A stretch of 47,415 nt of DNA from an uncultured Pseudomonadota bacterium (lineage in GTDB: Bacteria > Pseudomonadota > Alphaproteobacteria > RF32 > CAG-239), in the NCBI GenBank assembly GCA_949295915.1, contig CASFNB010000007.1, forward strand, positions 1 through 47,415, read 5' to 3'. Below the pieces are notes generated by a model, which ran no database searches, was not told the DNA's origin, and saw only the letters and a list, made by a program, of their open reading frames with translations. Position 1 is the stretch's first letter, and each line of letters opens with the position of its first letter. Positions 1 through 8,568 of the stretch are shown here, in pieces. The position numbers were made by a program, and so were the translations under genes.

Positions 1-870
1 ATAAAGTATTTTAATCGTTGGATTTTCCTTAAAATAACTCTCTAATTTCAGCCTTTGCGTGGAATCTAAATCCGCTTCTTTTTTTCTCAGCAACCGCCCT
101 AATCCAAACCTCTTTTTTAAGTCCTTATCCAAGCTATATGCTGTTTTGATAAAGCTGTCCAAAACTAATTTTATTACATGAAATCTATCGCTGACTATCA
201 TTGCATTGGGAAAATATTTCTTGGCAAGGGAACGATAATTGGAGCTTAAATCCATGACTATAACGCGGACTTTGTCCTTGCCTTTGAGCTGGTGCAAATA
301 GGTGATTAAATCATTTTCCGAACGTCCTAAAACGACATCAAATACCTTGTGTTTGCTTAAATTAACCAATGTTGTGGCATAACGCTTTTTCTTGGAAAAA
401 TAATGCTCATCTATACCTAAAACCATCGGACATCTCGCATTTTGCAATTCTTTGTTCTTCCTGACATAACCTTGCTGAAACCACCGTTCTATACTCGAAT
501 CGCTGACCCCGAAATCTCGGCTTAAATCCTTTTTAGACACACCTTCACAATGTTTGTGAAATACCTCTCGCTTCAAACTTTCCATTGTTTGTTGATATTT
601 TAATAATCCTTGTGGCGTGGAATTAAAATAACAGCCACAGTCTTGGCAACGGTATTTATGGGTCTTAAATCGTAAAATACTGGCTTTCTCACCAATACTT
701 ATATTCTTAATATTGCGTATAAATGTATCTTTACAACGTAGATGATAACTCCCGCACTTGGGACAGTAATATTCGGTTTCATCTTCACATTCTAAAATAA
801 TTTTATTGCCTTTATTCGCTTCTTTTATCTTGATGTTTGCATTGTTTGTTAGTATCATATCCACAGGCAT
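1..870 (-). CDS. ISL3-family transposase, C-terminus cut by window edge
   Basis: An open reading frame of 290 codons runs from an ATG at 870 to the first base of the window without a stop, so the C-terminus lies outside. A GGAGG sits seven bases before the ATG. The N-terminal part has a four-cysteine zinc-binding motif (C36-x2-C39 and C75-x2-C78), followed by a helix-turn-helix region around residues 120-140 (LSRDFGVSDSSIERW). The DDE catalytic core begins near residue 150: D154 in LGIDEHYF, D207 in VIVMDLSS, and the family-typical SDRFHV at 227-232. This order of zinc ribbon, HTH and DDE core is that of ISL3-family transposases, which move DNA by cut-and-paste. The last catalytic acidic residue would lie beyond the edge. 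No frameshift or internal stop is visible in the part present. Confidence 0.9.
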   Translation of the reverse strand, partial: MPVDMILTNNANIKIKEANKGNKIILECEDETEYYCPKCGSYHLRCKDTFIRNIKNISIGEKASILRFKTHKYRCQDCGCYFNSTPQGLLKYQQTMESLKREVFHKHCEGVSKKDLSRDFGVSDSSIERWFQQGYVRKNKELQNARCPMVLGIDEHYFSKKKRYATTLVNLSKHKVFDVVLGRSENDLITYLHQLKGKDKVRVIVMDLSSNYRSLAKKYFPNAMIVSDRFHVIKLVLDSFIKTAYSLDKDLKKRFGLGRLLRKKEADLDSTQRLKLESYFKENPTIKILY

Positions 871-962
871 AAGCAGTCCTCCAAAATAGGTTTGTGGTGA
901 ACTGATTATAATACTTTTATAATCTTGAGTACTGCTTTTGCCCCCATCTTTGACGTAGAACC
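1..962 (-). mobile_element. ISL3-type insertion sequence, one end only
   Basis: The element comprises the partial transposase gene plus about 92 bases upstream of it. Reading inward on the minus strand from about 962, the sequence starts GGTTCTACGTCAAAGATGGG, which resembles a terminal inverted repeat of ISL3 elements. The exact end and the 8-base target duplication cannot be confirmed because the other end is outside the window. A TATAAT at 910-905 (minus strand) could be the -10 of the transposase promoter. The outward flank then runs into a terminator hairpin. Confidence 0.6.
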
Positions 963-970
963 TTTGTTTT

Positions 971-998
971 AAGCATCTCATGTCGAGGTGCTTTTTTT
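971..998 (+). terminator. Rho-independent terminator next to the IS end
   Basis: AAGCATCTC (971-979) pairs with GAGGTGCTT (985-993), nine base pairs with one G-T, around a five-base loop, and is followed by more T residues to 998. On the plus strand this is a typical intrinsic terminator. No plus-strand gene ends just before it in this window, so it probably served a gene now separated by the insertion sequence. Confidence 0.7.
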
Positions 999-1103
999 AT
1001 GCCTTTTGCGGCGGAGATACGCATCAAACTGCGCTTTGCTTGTTTTCTGCGGGCAGAGCTTGCAATTCGTCTAAAGCTTGCTCGTCGGCTGTCGCTCTCA
1101 TAA
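999..1103 (+). other. Possible 34-codon cationic ORF in a GC-richer patch
   Basis: An ATG directly after the terminator T-tract opens a 34-codon frame ending at TAA 1101-1103. The predicted peptide starts MPFAAEIRIKLRF and ends LKLARRLSLS. It is rich in arginine, leucine and alanine and has one cysteine. GAGG at 985-988 lies at a plausible Shine-Dalgarno distance but is inside the terminator stem. The patch is visibly richer in G+C than the flanking DNA, so it may be a repeat unit or relic rather than a gene. I do not recognise the peptide. Confidence 0.25.
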
Positions 1104-1106
1104 AAA

Positions 1107-1135
1107 TTGATATTTGATAAAAATTATGATATAGT
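1107..1135 (+). promoter_or_regulatory. Sigma-70-type promoter for the 787-residue gene
   Basis: TTGATA (1107-1112) and TATAGT (1130-1135) are separated by 17 bases. Transcription would begin near 1142, leaving a short leader that contains AAGGA (1143-1147) and the ATG at 1157. Confidence 0.6.
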
Positions 1136-1156
1136 GAAAAAAAAGGAATTTATAAA

Positions 1157-3520
1157 ATGAGCGATTTTGATACTTGGGCCACAAAAAACAATTTAGGACA
1201 TAATTTGGATACTCCAAAAGTTTTTCATATTGACTCTCAAGAAATATGGAAAATGCCTTGGGTGAATGATCTTTTAAACGTCATTGAACATAATGGTAAT
1301 ATTGATGATTTTATTGCCGATAAAAATAAAAAACTTCACGACGCTTATATTGAAGAAAAACAAGCTCCTCTAAAAAAACAAAAGTCTGATCTTGAAGCAA
1401 AAATTGCTATAACCGAAGATAGCTTAAATCAGTCCAGAAATATTCAAAAAGATTTATCCGAATTTGAACATGATGTTCAAAATTTGATTCTTGCTTTTCC
1501 TCCCGAACAGCAAAAAAATATTAAATATATGCTTGCGGATTATTATACTACAGGAACATTTGATCAAGAATTTTCTACAAAAAGATTACAGCAAAAGCCC
1601 AAAAATTTTTTTGATAAATTATTGAATGGTAAAAAAATTAAAAAAAATAATGAAACTCTTGATAATTTTATTACCAAATATAAAAGCAAGGATTTAAAAT
1701 CATTAATTGATACTTTTCCTGAAAACGAAAATACCTCTTTTATCTCTTATAATTTGAAAGCCAGATTTGAAGCCATAATCGATTTAAATAATAAAAAATC
1801 CGCTGACTTACATGTTGATGCTCAGCAATATGATAACAAACTGGAAACTCAATTACAGGATTTTCAAAAACAATCGAAACAATTATCATCCCATATGGAT
1901 GATTTTGAAACCAGCTTTTCTGAAAGCCAATATCTAAAAAAAGAAACTGCACTCATTCATGATTTTGTACAAGAAAAACAAGATGAAATTCTTTATCCTA
2001 AATCTTTAAATGTTGAACATTACATTGAAGGTTTGAACTCTATGAATGATGATGAACAAATTTTGTTGAATATTGGCTTGAATGATAAAGGTACAGAGTA
2101 TGCTATCAGTAATATTTTAAAACATAACGGTCTTCAAAGCGGAACGGAATCTCAACAATGGTTTATTCGCAAGGAAAATATTAATAATGGAGACAATGGA
2201 AAATTTGAAATATTTTCGCCTCTTTTATCTGTTAAAGAAGCAAAAGAAATTATGCCCAAGCTGATTGATGATTTGGAAAAAGCAAACTTTACCAGTGGCT
2301 TGATTGTTCCAATAAAAGCTCAAGACTGGTTTAAAACACCAAATTCGCAACAAGACAGTTTGTCTCAAGAACAAATTAACCATGGATTGGAAAAATTAAT
2401 CCTTATGGCAAAAATACAAGAAGATAAGAAAAATAACGTTATTAGACCATATGAAAAAATTATGCAACATCTGAAAATTAATTCTTTTGATGAAATGCCT
2501 AAATCTTGTTCTTCTTTGGATGATTTGAAAGATTCATTTCCTAAAGACCAATATCTATTTTCCGGTTCAACCGCTTCCGATGATTATACATTACTTAGTG
2601 CTCGCGTCGGACGAAACGGAATTGTCTATGCAACACCTCATCTTGACTATGCCGCAAAATATGATGGAGTTACAAATGTCGGATCCATTACCGGAGGTAC
2701 CGCAACCGGCGATAAATATGTTTCCGAAACTATGGGACAAGCTTTCGGAAGCGATGTGAAAATCGGCTTCATTAATGTCTATGAACAAAATCCTACCGAT
2801 AAATATTTTGGAAACTTCGGAATGGAAGATTATTTACAAAATCGAAAAAATATTGCCGAAGAGAAAATTTACAATGTGTGCGAAGTTCAAAACGGACAAA
2901 TGGTTCCAACACAAAAACAAGCCCAAACAGCTTTTAATAAAATTTTAACAAAAGATCAAGCTATTAACGGTTATGTTGGGAGATCCTCCGATTTTACTTT
3001 CAATAATCAAACATATTTTCCCGTTTCTCTTGATGCCGAAACTTATGTTACTCCGGATAAAAATCCGTTAAAAGCAAAAATTATGCATATGTCTTGGAAA
3101 GATAATTCCGGTGTCGATCACGATTATTATATGCAAGTACCGGAAAAAACAGATGAAATTATGAAATATATTTTAAACACTCGTCAGGCTGATATGAAAA
3201 ATACATTTAATCATAATTGTCGACAAGATGTTTTAAAACGTATGGAAACACAAAAAACAGAATTTTACCAAGGAGAACATCATCAAGCGCGATCTTCTGA
3301 TTTCATTCAAAAACGCCAAGAAACTTTACAAAAATCTTTAGATAACTCAAACATTAAAACTGAGAAAACGGAAGATATTGACAAAAACATTCCCATCGGA
3401 AAATTGATTTTGCAAAAACAAGGCATTTTATCATCGGATGGACCTCGTCCGGTTATTAAGCAAAATCAAGCGCAAAATTCGTTTAATATGACCAAAGAAC
3501 TGTTTGACAACGTACGCTAA
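1157..3520 (+). CDS. Large AT-rich protein with possible ADP-ribosyltransferase-like core
   Basis: This 787-residue protein matches no named family that I can identify with confidence. It has no signal peptide or membrane segment. Residues 60-280 are lysine- and glutamate-rich and mostly helical or coiled-coil. A more globular segment around 464-560 reads YLFSGSTASDD, then GIVYATPHLDYAAKYDG, then GFINVYEQNP. That spacing recalls the first strand, 'vYaTp..yA..Y' strand/helix and distal 'E' strand of ADP-ribosyltransferase-like folds, but the usual first-strand His or Arg is not obvious. A C-terminal region (about 600-700) is also globular, followed by a polar tail. Codon use is strikingly A/T rich compared with core genes. 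It has its own promoter and terminator and stands beside an insertion sequence, so it looks horizontally acquired. A toxin or effector role is only a hypothesis; a structural coiled-coil protein is an alternative. Confidence 0.6.
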   Translation: MSDFDTWATKNNLGHNLDTPKVFHIDSQEIWKMPWVNDLLNVIEHNGNIDDFIADKNKKLHDAYIEEKQAPLKKQKSDLEAKIAITEDSLNQSRNIQKDLSEFEHDVQNLILAFPPEQQKNIKYMLADYYTTGTFDQEFSTKRLQQKPKNFFDKLLNGKKIKKNNETLDNFITKYKSKDLKSLIDTFPENENTSFISYNLKARFEAIIDLNNKKSADLHVDAQQYDNKLETQLQDFQKQSKQLSSHMDDFETSFSESQYLKKETALIHDFVQEKQDEILYPKSLNVEHYIEGLNSMNDDEQILLNIGLNDKGTEYAISNILKHNGLQSGTESQQWFIRKENINNGDNGKFEIFSPLLSVKEAKEIMPKLIDDLEKANFTSGLIVPIKAQDWFKTPNSQQDSLSQEQINHGLEKLILMAKIQEDKKNNVIRPYEKIMQHLKINSFDEMPKSCSSLDDLKDSFPKDQYLFSGSTASDDYTLLSARVGRNGIVYATPHLDYAAKYDGVTNVGSITGGTATGDKYVSETMGQAFGSDVKIGFINVYEQNPTDKYFGNFGMEDYLQNRKNIAEEKIYNVCEVQNGQMVPTQKQAQTAFNKILTKDQAINGYVGRSSDFTFNNQTYFPVSLDAETYVTPDKNPLKAKIMHMSWKDNSGVDHDYYMQVPEKTDEIMKYILNTRQADMKNTFNHNCRQDVLKRMETQKTEFYQGEHHQARSSDFIQKRQETLQKSLDNSNIKTEKTEDIDKNIPIGKLILQKQGILSSDGPRPVIKQNQAQNSFNMTKELFDNVR

Positions 3521-3522
3521 AT

Positions 3523-3558
3523 AAAAAAAGAGAGAACGGATTTCCGCTCTCTCTTTTT
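3523..3558. terminator. Bidirectional terminator between convergent genes
   Basis: GAGAGA (3530-3535) plus CGGA pairs with TCCG plus TCTCTC (3548-3553), with one internal mismatch. The hairpin is flanked by A7 on the left and T5 on the right, so it can end the plus-strand 787-residue gene and the minus-strand outer-membrane gene. Confidence 0.75.
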
Positions 3559-3584
3559 ACAAAGGCTTTAAACTTTATATTATC

Positions 3585-4148
3585 TTAGAAGCTGTATCTA
3601 ACACCGGCTGTCAAATCAACAATATTATCAACGCCTTCTATATCAACATCGGCATAACGAACCATTACACGTGCAGCCATGTTTTCTGTGAAGTTGTATT
3701 GTGCACCGGCACCAATTCTCCAACCCCAACCATCATCGGTATCTTTCTCTCTTACACCTAATGTTTCTCCTTTGACTTCGGCATCATAATAGCCTAAACC
3801 CAAGGATCCCAGCAATTCTACTTTTTCTTCGCAACCCAAAGGCATATATCCCATCAAATCTACACCATAGGCATGATATTTATCTTTCAATTTGACGACT
3901 CCGTGTTTTTTCTCACCTTCTTCGGTTTGTTGGAAGAATGCTTCAACACCAAAGTTTTTGTGCATTCTTACACCGGCATTGATGGAATAGGCGTTCAAAT
4001 CTTCTTCAACACCGCCGATACCGTCTATTTCATCTGCATCAATCATAGAATAGACATAATCCAAACCAACATATGGTCTCATTTCCATTGCGTTGGCATT
4101 AAAACTCATAATAGAAGCCACTCCGGCCAATAATAAATATTTTTTCAT
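3585..4148 (-). CDS. Small outer-membrane beta-barrel protein (OmpA/OprF-like porin family)
   Basis: The 187-residue product has a clear signal peptide (MKKYLLLAGVASIMSFNANA, cleavage after ANA). The mature part is made of alternating beta strands with aromatic girdles, such as MRPYVGLDYVY, YHAYGVDLMGYMPL, LLGSLGLGYYDAEV and WGWRIGAGAQYNF. It ends in a strand finishing YSF, the terminal phenylalanine expected for BAM-dependent insertion. About eight strands are expected, as in OmpA-N, OmpX or Rickettsia-type surface proteins. There is no C-terminal peptidoglycan-binding domain. An AGGAG lies eight bases before the ATG and a good promoter is found upstream, so it is a single-gene unit. A structural or adhesion role in the outer membrane is inferred. 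Confidence 0.8.
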   Translation of the reverse strand: MKKYLLLAGVASIMSFNANAMEMRPYVGLDYVYSMIDADEIDGIGGVEEDLNAYSINAGVRMHKNFGVEAFFQQTEEGEKKHGVVKLKDKYHAYGVDLMGYMPLGCEEKVELLGSLGLGYYDAEVKGETLGVREKDTDDGWGWRIGAGAQYNFTENMAARVMVRYADVDIEGVDNIVDLTAGVRYSF

Positions 4149-4189
4149 TTTTAAACTCCTGTATGATTATCTCTAATTGAGACAGCTTG

Positions 4190-4217
4190 ATTTTAACAAC
4201 TCAAATTAGCTTGTCAA
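4190..4217 (-). promoter_or_regulatory. Promoter of the outer-membrane barrel gene
   Basis: On the minus strand TTGACA (4217-4212) and TAAAAT (4195-4190) are spaced by 16 bases, about 40 bases before the start codon. The -35 is a perfect consensus, consistent with an abundant surface protein. Confidence 0.65.
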
Positions 4218-4326
4218 GCATTAATTTATTCTAATTTTGATTGCATAAAATCTTATAGCATTTTTTCTAAACATTTTTTCATATAATCATAAAAACAAAA
4301 AAACACCCCTCTCATCAAAATTTTTT

Positions 4327-5586
4327 TTAAAAATAATGATAGCCGTCATAAGATAATCCCAAACCTACCGATGTCAGTTTGTCTTTGGCAGAAATTTCTG
4401 CATTTGGGAAAACTTGGCATAGTTCATTTTTCACAATCGGAATTTCGGTTGAACCACCGGTTAGAATGATTAAATCGATTTTTTCGGCTTTTATTTGAGC
4501 TTGATACAAACATTCTTGTACCGAGTTTTTGACTTTGGATAAGTCATTTTTTACAGCCTCATTCAGAACCGGCTCCGTTGATTGAATTTGCGGTTTTCCA
4601 CTCAGAAAATCCAGAATCGTCTTGACTTGAGGCTGATTTGATAATTTTATTTTGGTATTTTCAACCAACCACAAAAGTTTGTGTCCGGCTTCTTGTTCAT
4701 ACAACTCTAATAAGCGTATATATTTTTCCGGATTATGAGCCTCTGTTAAAACCTCATTGATTATCTTTTTGTTTTGATAAGTGTAAGCCATATTTATTTT
4801 GCTCCACTCCGACATATCAAAATATTGAGATGTCGGCACAAAAAGATTCTTTTGGCCATAGGTCGTGTACATACCTAATTCCGGCATGAATGATTTGATT
4901 GATAAGTCTTTATCAAAATCATTTCCGCCAATTCTGATGCCGGAATCTGCCAAAATATCATCTTGTCTATTTTTCTTATTTTTTAATTTTTCGCCCAACC
5001 TGATAATGCTAAAATCTGATGTTCCGCCCCCAATATCGATGACACAAGCCAGTTTTTCACCTTTAATATTTTCTTCATGGGCATAGGCAGCGGCAATCGG
5101 CTCGTATTGAAAATATATTTCCTTAAAACCAGCCTTCATCGCAATATCTTGCAACTGTTTTTCTGCTTCAATATCTCCCTTTCTGTCATTATCACGAAAA
5201 TGGACGGGTCTGCCCATAACAACTTTTTCAATATTTTCATGAACAAAAGTTTCGGCTTTTCCTTTTATGAATTTTATATATTGAGCCAATATATTTTCAA
5301 ATTTGACTGATTTTCCGTGCAAAATCGTGCCGTTTTGCATTAAATCCGTGCCTAAAACACGTTTTAGGGAACGCATTAAGCGCCCCTCTTCTCCGCTCAT
5401 ATATTTTTGCAGAGCAAGACGCCCAAAAACCGGCTGAGATTTGTTGTTTTCATAGAATATGGCTGAGGGAATGGTGATATGTTCATCTTCAACGGCAACC
5501 ATCTTTGGCTTTTGTGTTGTTGAAGCGACGGCAATAGATGAATTGGACGTGCCAAAATCTATGCCGCAGAAAAAATCTTGCGTCAT
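4327..5586 (-). CDS. yegD: YegD-like Hsp70-family ATPase
   Basis: The 419-residue protein contains the Hsp70/actin ATPase fold with little or nothing beyond it. Phosphate-1 motif IDFGTSNSSIAV is near residue 9, the VVMGRPVHF strand follows in the first half, phosphate-2 VIDIGGGTSDFSII is near the middle, and the adenosine motif LILTGGSTEIPIVKNEL is near the C-terminus. This is the architecture of YegD-type proteins, which lack the canonical DnaK substrate-binding domain and lid. The molecular client is unknown for the family. The start ATG at 5586 has AAGGAAA upstream. It is divergent from galE and is not linked to dnaJ or grpE here, so a stand-alone role is likely. Confidence 0.85.
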   Translation of the reverse strand: MTQDFFCGIDFGTSNSSIAVASTTQKPKMVAVEDEHITIPSAIFYENNKSQPVFGRLALQKYMSGEEGRLMRSLKRVLGTDLMQNGTILHGKSVKFENILAQYIKFIKGKAETFVHENIEKVVMGRPVHFRDNDRKGDIEAEKQLQDIAMKAGFKEIYFQYEPIAAAYAHEENIKGEKLACVIDIGGGTSDFSIIRLGEKLKNKKNRQDDILADSGIRIGGNDFDKDLSIKSFMPELGMYTTYGQKNLFVPTSQYFDMSEWSKINMAYTYQNKKIINEVLTEAHNPEKYIRLLELYEQEAGHKLLWLVENTKIKLSNQPQVKTILDFLSGKPQIQSTEPVLNEAVKNDLSKVKNSVQECLYQAQIKAEKIDLIILTGGSTEIPIVKNELCQVFPNAEISAKDKLTSVGLGLSYDGYHYF

Positions 5587-5615
5587 GATAAATTTTCCTT
5601 TTTGTTTATTGTTGC

Positions 5616-5627
5616 AAAAGCGCTTTT
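5616..5627. promoter_or_regulatory. 12-bp perfect palindrome in the yegD/galE divergent region
   Basis: AAAAGCGCTTTT lies 30 bases before the yegD start and about 90 bases before galE. It could be an operator for a dimeric regulator. There is no T-tract to make it a terminator. The functional assignment is inference. Confidence 0.3.
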
Positions 5628-5713
5628 AGCATTGCCATTTTTTGTTGTCAATAAAGATAATTTTTACTTTTCCGATTTATTATTTTTTTTAAATTTAAAT
5701 GAGGAGAAATGTG

Positions 5714-6682
5714 ATGCATATTTTAGTTATCGGCGGTGCCGGCTATATTGGTTCTCATGTTGTAAAGGCTTTGTTAAAACGCAACATGGAAGTAACTGTA
5801 TTGGATAATCTTTCTACAGGAACAAAGCTCAACTTATTTCCGCAAGCCAATTTTATTGAAGGAGATATTCTTAATTACGACCAAATTCTTACTGCATTAA
5901 AGCAAAATGTGGACGGAATTGTGCTTCTTGCCGGTAAAAAAGCTGTCGGAGAATCTATGGAAAACCCGATGAAATATGCTTTGAACAACATTAACGGCGT
6001 GATTAATGTCTTAAACGCCATGGTTGAAGCCAATGTTAAAAAAGCCATTTTCTCTTCATCTGCCGCAGTATACGGTATGCCGCAATATTTGCCTCTTGAT
6101 GAAGAACATCCGGTTAATCCAATGAGCTTTTATGGTTTTACCAAGCTTGAAACCGAACGCTTCTTAAAATGGTATGACCAACTTAAAGGAATCAAGTTCG
6201 TGTCTTTGCGCTATTTTAATGCTGTTGGCTATGATGAAGCCGGCGATGTTAAAGGCTTGGAAGAAAATCCGCAAAACTTATTGCCGATTGTTATGGAAGC
6301 GGCTATCGGGAAAAGAGAAAAGCTCAAAATTTTTGGTAATGACTATCCAACGCGCGACGGCACATGTATCCGCGACTATATTCATGTAACAGATTTGGGT
6401 TCTGCGCACGCTCTTGCTTTGGAATATCTTGATAATGGCGGCGAAAGCCAAATTTTGAACTTGGGAACTTCTATCGGCAGCAGTGTATTGGAAATGGTCA
6501 ACAAAACAGAAGAGATCATCGGTAAAAAAATTCCGTATGAATTTGCGCCGCGTCGCGCCGGAGACCCCGCCGAACTGACTGCCAAAGCAGACAAAGCAAA
6601 AGAAGTTTTGGGTTGGGAAGCAACACATTCCGATTTGGAAAATATTATCTCCTCTACTTGGAATATGTATAAAAATTTGTAA
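5714..6682 (+). CDS. galE: UDP-glucose 4-epimerase
   Basis: The enzyme interconverts UDP-glucose and UDP-galactose with tightly bound NAD, supplying galactose residues for surface polysaccharide or LPS core. The 322-residue protein begins MHILVIGGAGYIGSHVV, the Rossmann GxxGxxG motif. The catalytic serine lies in FSSSAAVYG and the catalytic YxxxK in FYGFTK (about residues 145-150). The RDYIHVTDL and RRAGDPAEL motifs of GalE follow. I place the start at the ATG at 5714 because GAGGAG (5701-5706) sits at the right distance. An earlier in-frame ATG at 5699 overlaps that ribosome-binding site and is less likely. The gene ends four bases from the convergent mutL stop, with no room for a terminator between them. 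Confidence 0.95.
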   Translation: MHILVIGGAGYIGSHVVKALLKRNMEVTVLDNLSTGTKLNLFPQANFIEGDILNYDQILTALKQNVDGIVLLAGKKAVGESMENPMKYALNNINGVINVLNAMVEANVKKAIFSSSAAVYGMPQYLPLDEEHPVNPMSFYGFTKLETERFLKWYDQLKGIKFVSLRYFNAVGYDEAGDVKGLEENPQNLLPIVMEAAIGKREKLKIFGNDYPTRDGTCIRDYIHVTDLGSAHALALEYLDNGGESQILNLGTSIGSSVLEMVNKTEEIIGKKIPYEFAPRRAGDPAELTAKADKAKEVLGWEATHSDLENIISSTWNMYKNL

Positions 6683-6686
6683 GTTT

Positions 6687-8564
6687 TTAACGGCGATTGA
6701 AAAGTTTTTCAATATCTTTGAGCTTGAGCTCAATATATGTCGGGCGCCCGTGATTGCATTGTCCGGAATGGTCGGTTTTTTCCATATCTCTGAGCAGACG
6801 ATTCATCTCATCAAAATTCAAAGCACGCCCTGCTCTGACTGAACCATGGCAGGCAAAGGTGGCGCAGATATGGTGCAATTTGTCGGTCAAAGCATATTCA
6901 CCGCCCCATTCGGCGATTTCTTCTGCTAAGTCGGTGATAAGCTGTTTGACATCGCAATCTTTTATCAATGCCGGAACTTCGCGCACAATCACTGCGGTGG
7001 TGCCAAATTCTTCAACGACCAAGCCGAGCTGGTTTAATTCCGCCGTCAAACTTAAAATTCTTTCTTTGGCCGAAGCATCTAAATCAACAACTTCGGGTAT
7101 AAGCAGCATTTGTGATGCCAGACGTCCATTCTTTTGCAAATTGGCTTTCATGCGCTCCATGACAATGCGTTCATGAGAGGCATGCTGATCAATAATAACG
7201 ATACTGTCTTCGGTTTGAGAAATGATATAGGTGTTGTGGAATTGTGCCTTCGGAATACCTAAAGGTCCGCTTTCTGCCGTCGGTAGATTTTCATAAGCAG
7301 ACGGAGATTCCACCTTAACCGAAAACTTGTGCTCCAGTTCCGGCAGCTCAACTTGAGAACGACGGCTCGGCGCAACAACGGCACTTTGGAAGTTAAAACC
7401 TTGCGGACGTAAAGATGGTTGCGGATTATGTTCTCTCAACTCTACTGTTTCGGGAATATCGTGAACAAGAACTTGCTCTTGCTCCGTTTCTGTGCGCGGA
7501 ACGCCGAACTCGGGAATGGTGTCGCGAACAAACTCGTTGATGTCTAATGTGTTGGAAGAACGTCGGCTCTCAACCGTTAAAGCGTTTCTAATTGCGCTTA
7601 CAAGTAAGCCTCTGACCAAAGCATTGTCATAAAAGCGAACTTCTGCCTTAGCCGGATGAACATTTACATCAACATATGCCGGATCAATATCAAAAAACAA
7701 AGCACACATCGGATAGCGGTTGCTTGCCAAAACATCCATATATGCCCCTTTGATGGCACCTAACAATAATTTATCACGCACCGGACGATTGTTGACAAAC
7801 AAATATTGCGATAAAGAATTGGCTTTATTTAATGTCGGCAAGCTCACATAGCCTGAAATATGCAAATTTTCTCTGAAAGCATCTATCAAAACCGAGTTTT
7901 CGCCAAATTCTTTTCCCATGACATCTGACAAGCGCTTTAATCTGGCATCAAAAAGCTCACCTTGCTCGGCATTCAAGCTCAGCTTCTTTTTATCACCATC
8001 CTTCAAATAAAAAGAAATATGCGGGTTGGCCATGGCGATGCGGGTTAATATATCAACACAGGCATTGGTTTCTGAAGTTGAGGCTTTCAAAAACTTCAAT
8101 CTGGCAGGTGTGGCATAGAACAAATCTCTGACTTCTATTCTGGTGCCAAACGGATGTGATGCCGGAACGGGTTTGCTTTTTTCTCCGCCGTTGACTTCGA
8201 TTTTCCACGCGCTATCGGCATCTTTGGGGCGCGAGATGATGCTCAATCTGGCAACGGAAGAAATGGATGGTAGCGCCTCGCCTCTAAAACCTAAGAAATT
8301 GATATTAAACAAATTATCATCCGGCAATTTGGAAGTGGCATGCCTTTCCACGGCCAGCTCCAACTCTTCTGCCGTCATGCCTTTGCCGTTATCAGATACT
8401 ATTATCAGGCTCTTACCGCCATCAACCAAAGTGACTTCAACTGAGGTCGCGCCGGCATCGATTGAGTTTTCGACCAACTCTTTGATAACCGATGAAGGAC
8501 GTTCAATCACCTCACCGGCGGCAATTTGGTTGACTAAGTTTGACGGTAAGATTCTGATTCCCAT
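6687..8564 (-). CDS. mutL: DNA mismatch repair protein MutL (endonuclease type)
   Basis: MutL couples MutS mismatch recognition to strand incision. The 625-residue protein has the GHKL ATPase N-terminus: ELVENSIDAGA near residue 30, DNGKGM and GFRGEALPSISSV. The C-terminal domain carries the metal-binding endonuclease motif DQHASHERIVMER, which fits DQHA-x2-E-x4-E. It also has ACHGSVRAG and the late CNHGRP motif, a variant of the usual CPHGRP. It should therefore nick DNA itself, as in organisms without MutH. The start ATG follows the pgi stop by four bases, so it is the last gene of the lspA-to-mutL unit. The ribosome-binding site is weak, suggesting translational coupling. Confidence 0.97.
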   Translation of the reverse strand: MGIRILPSNLVNQIAAGEVIERPSSVIKELVENSIDAGATSVEVTLVDGGKSLIIVSDNGKGMTAEELELAVERHATSKLPDDNLFNINFLGFRGEALPSISSVARLSIISRPKDADSAWKIEVNGGEKSKPVPASHPFGTRIEVRDLFYATPARLKFLKASTSETNACVDILTRIAMANPHISFYLKDGDKKKLSLNAEQGELFDARLKRLSDVMGKEFGENSVLIDAFRENLHISGYVSLPTLNKANSLSQYLFVNNRPVRDKLLLGAIKGAYMDVLASNRYPMCALFFDIDPAYVDVNVHPAKAEVRFYDNALVRGLLVSAIRNALTVESRRSSNTLDINEFVRDTIPEFGVPRTETEQEQVLVHDIPETVELREHNPQPSLRPQGFNFQSAVVAPSRRSQVELPELEHKFSVKVESPSAYENLPTAESGPLGIPKAQFHNTYIISQTEDSIVIIDQHASHERIVMERMKANLQKNGRLASQMLLIPEVVDLDASAKERILSLTAELNQLGLVVEEFGTTAVIVREVPALIKDCDVKQLITDLAEEIAEWGGEYALTDKLHHICATFACHGSVRAGRALNFDEMNRLLRDMEKTDHSGQCNHGRPTYIELKLKDIEKLFNRR

Positions 8565-8568
8565 GAAC

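Noticed and set aside
6278..6733. A 151-codon minus-strand frame across the galE/mutL junction
   Set aside because: It overlaps two certain genes and has no family motif.
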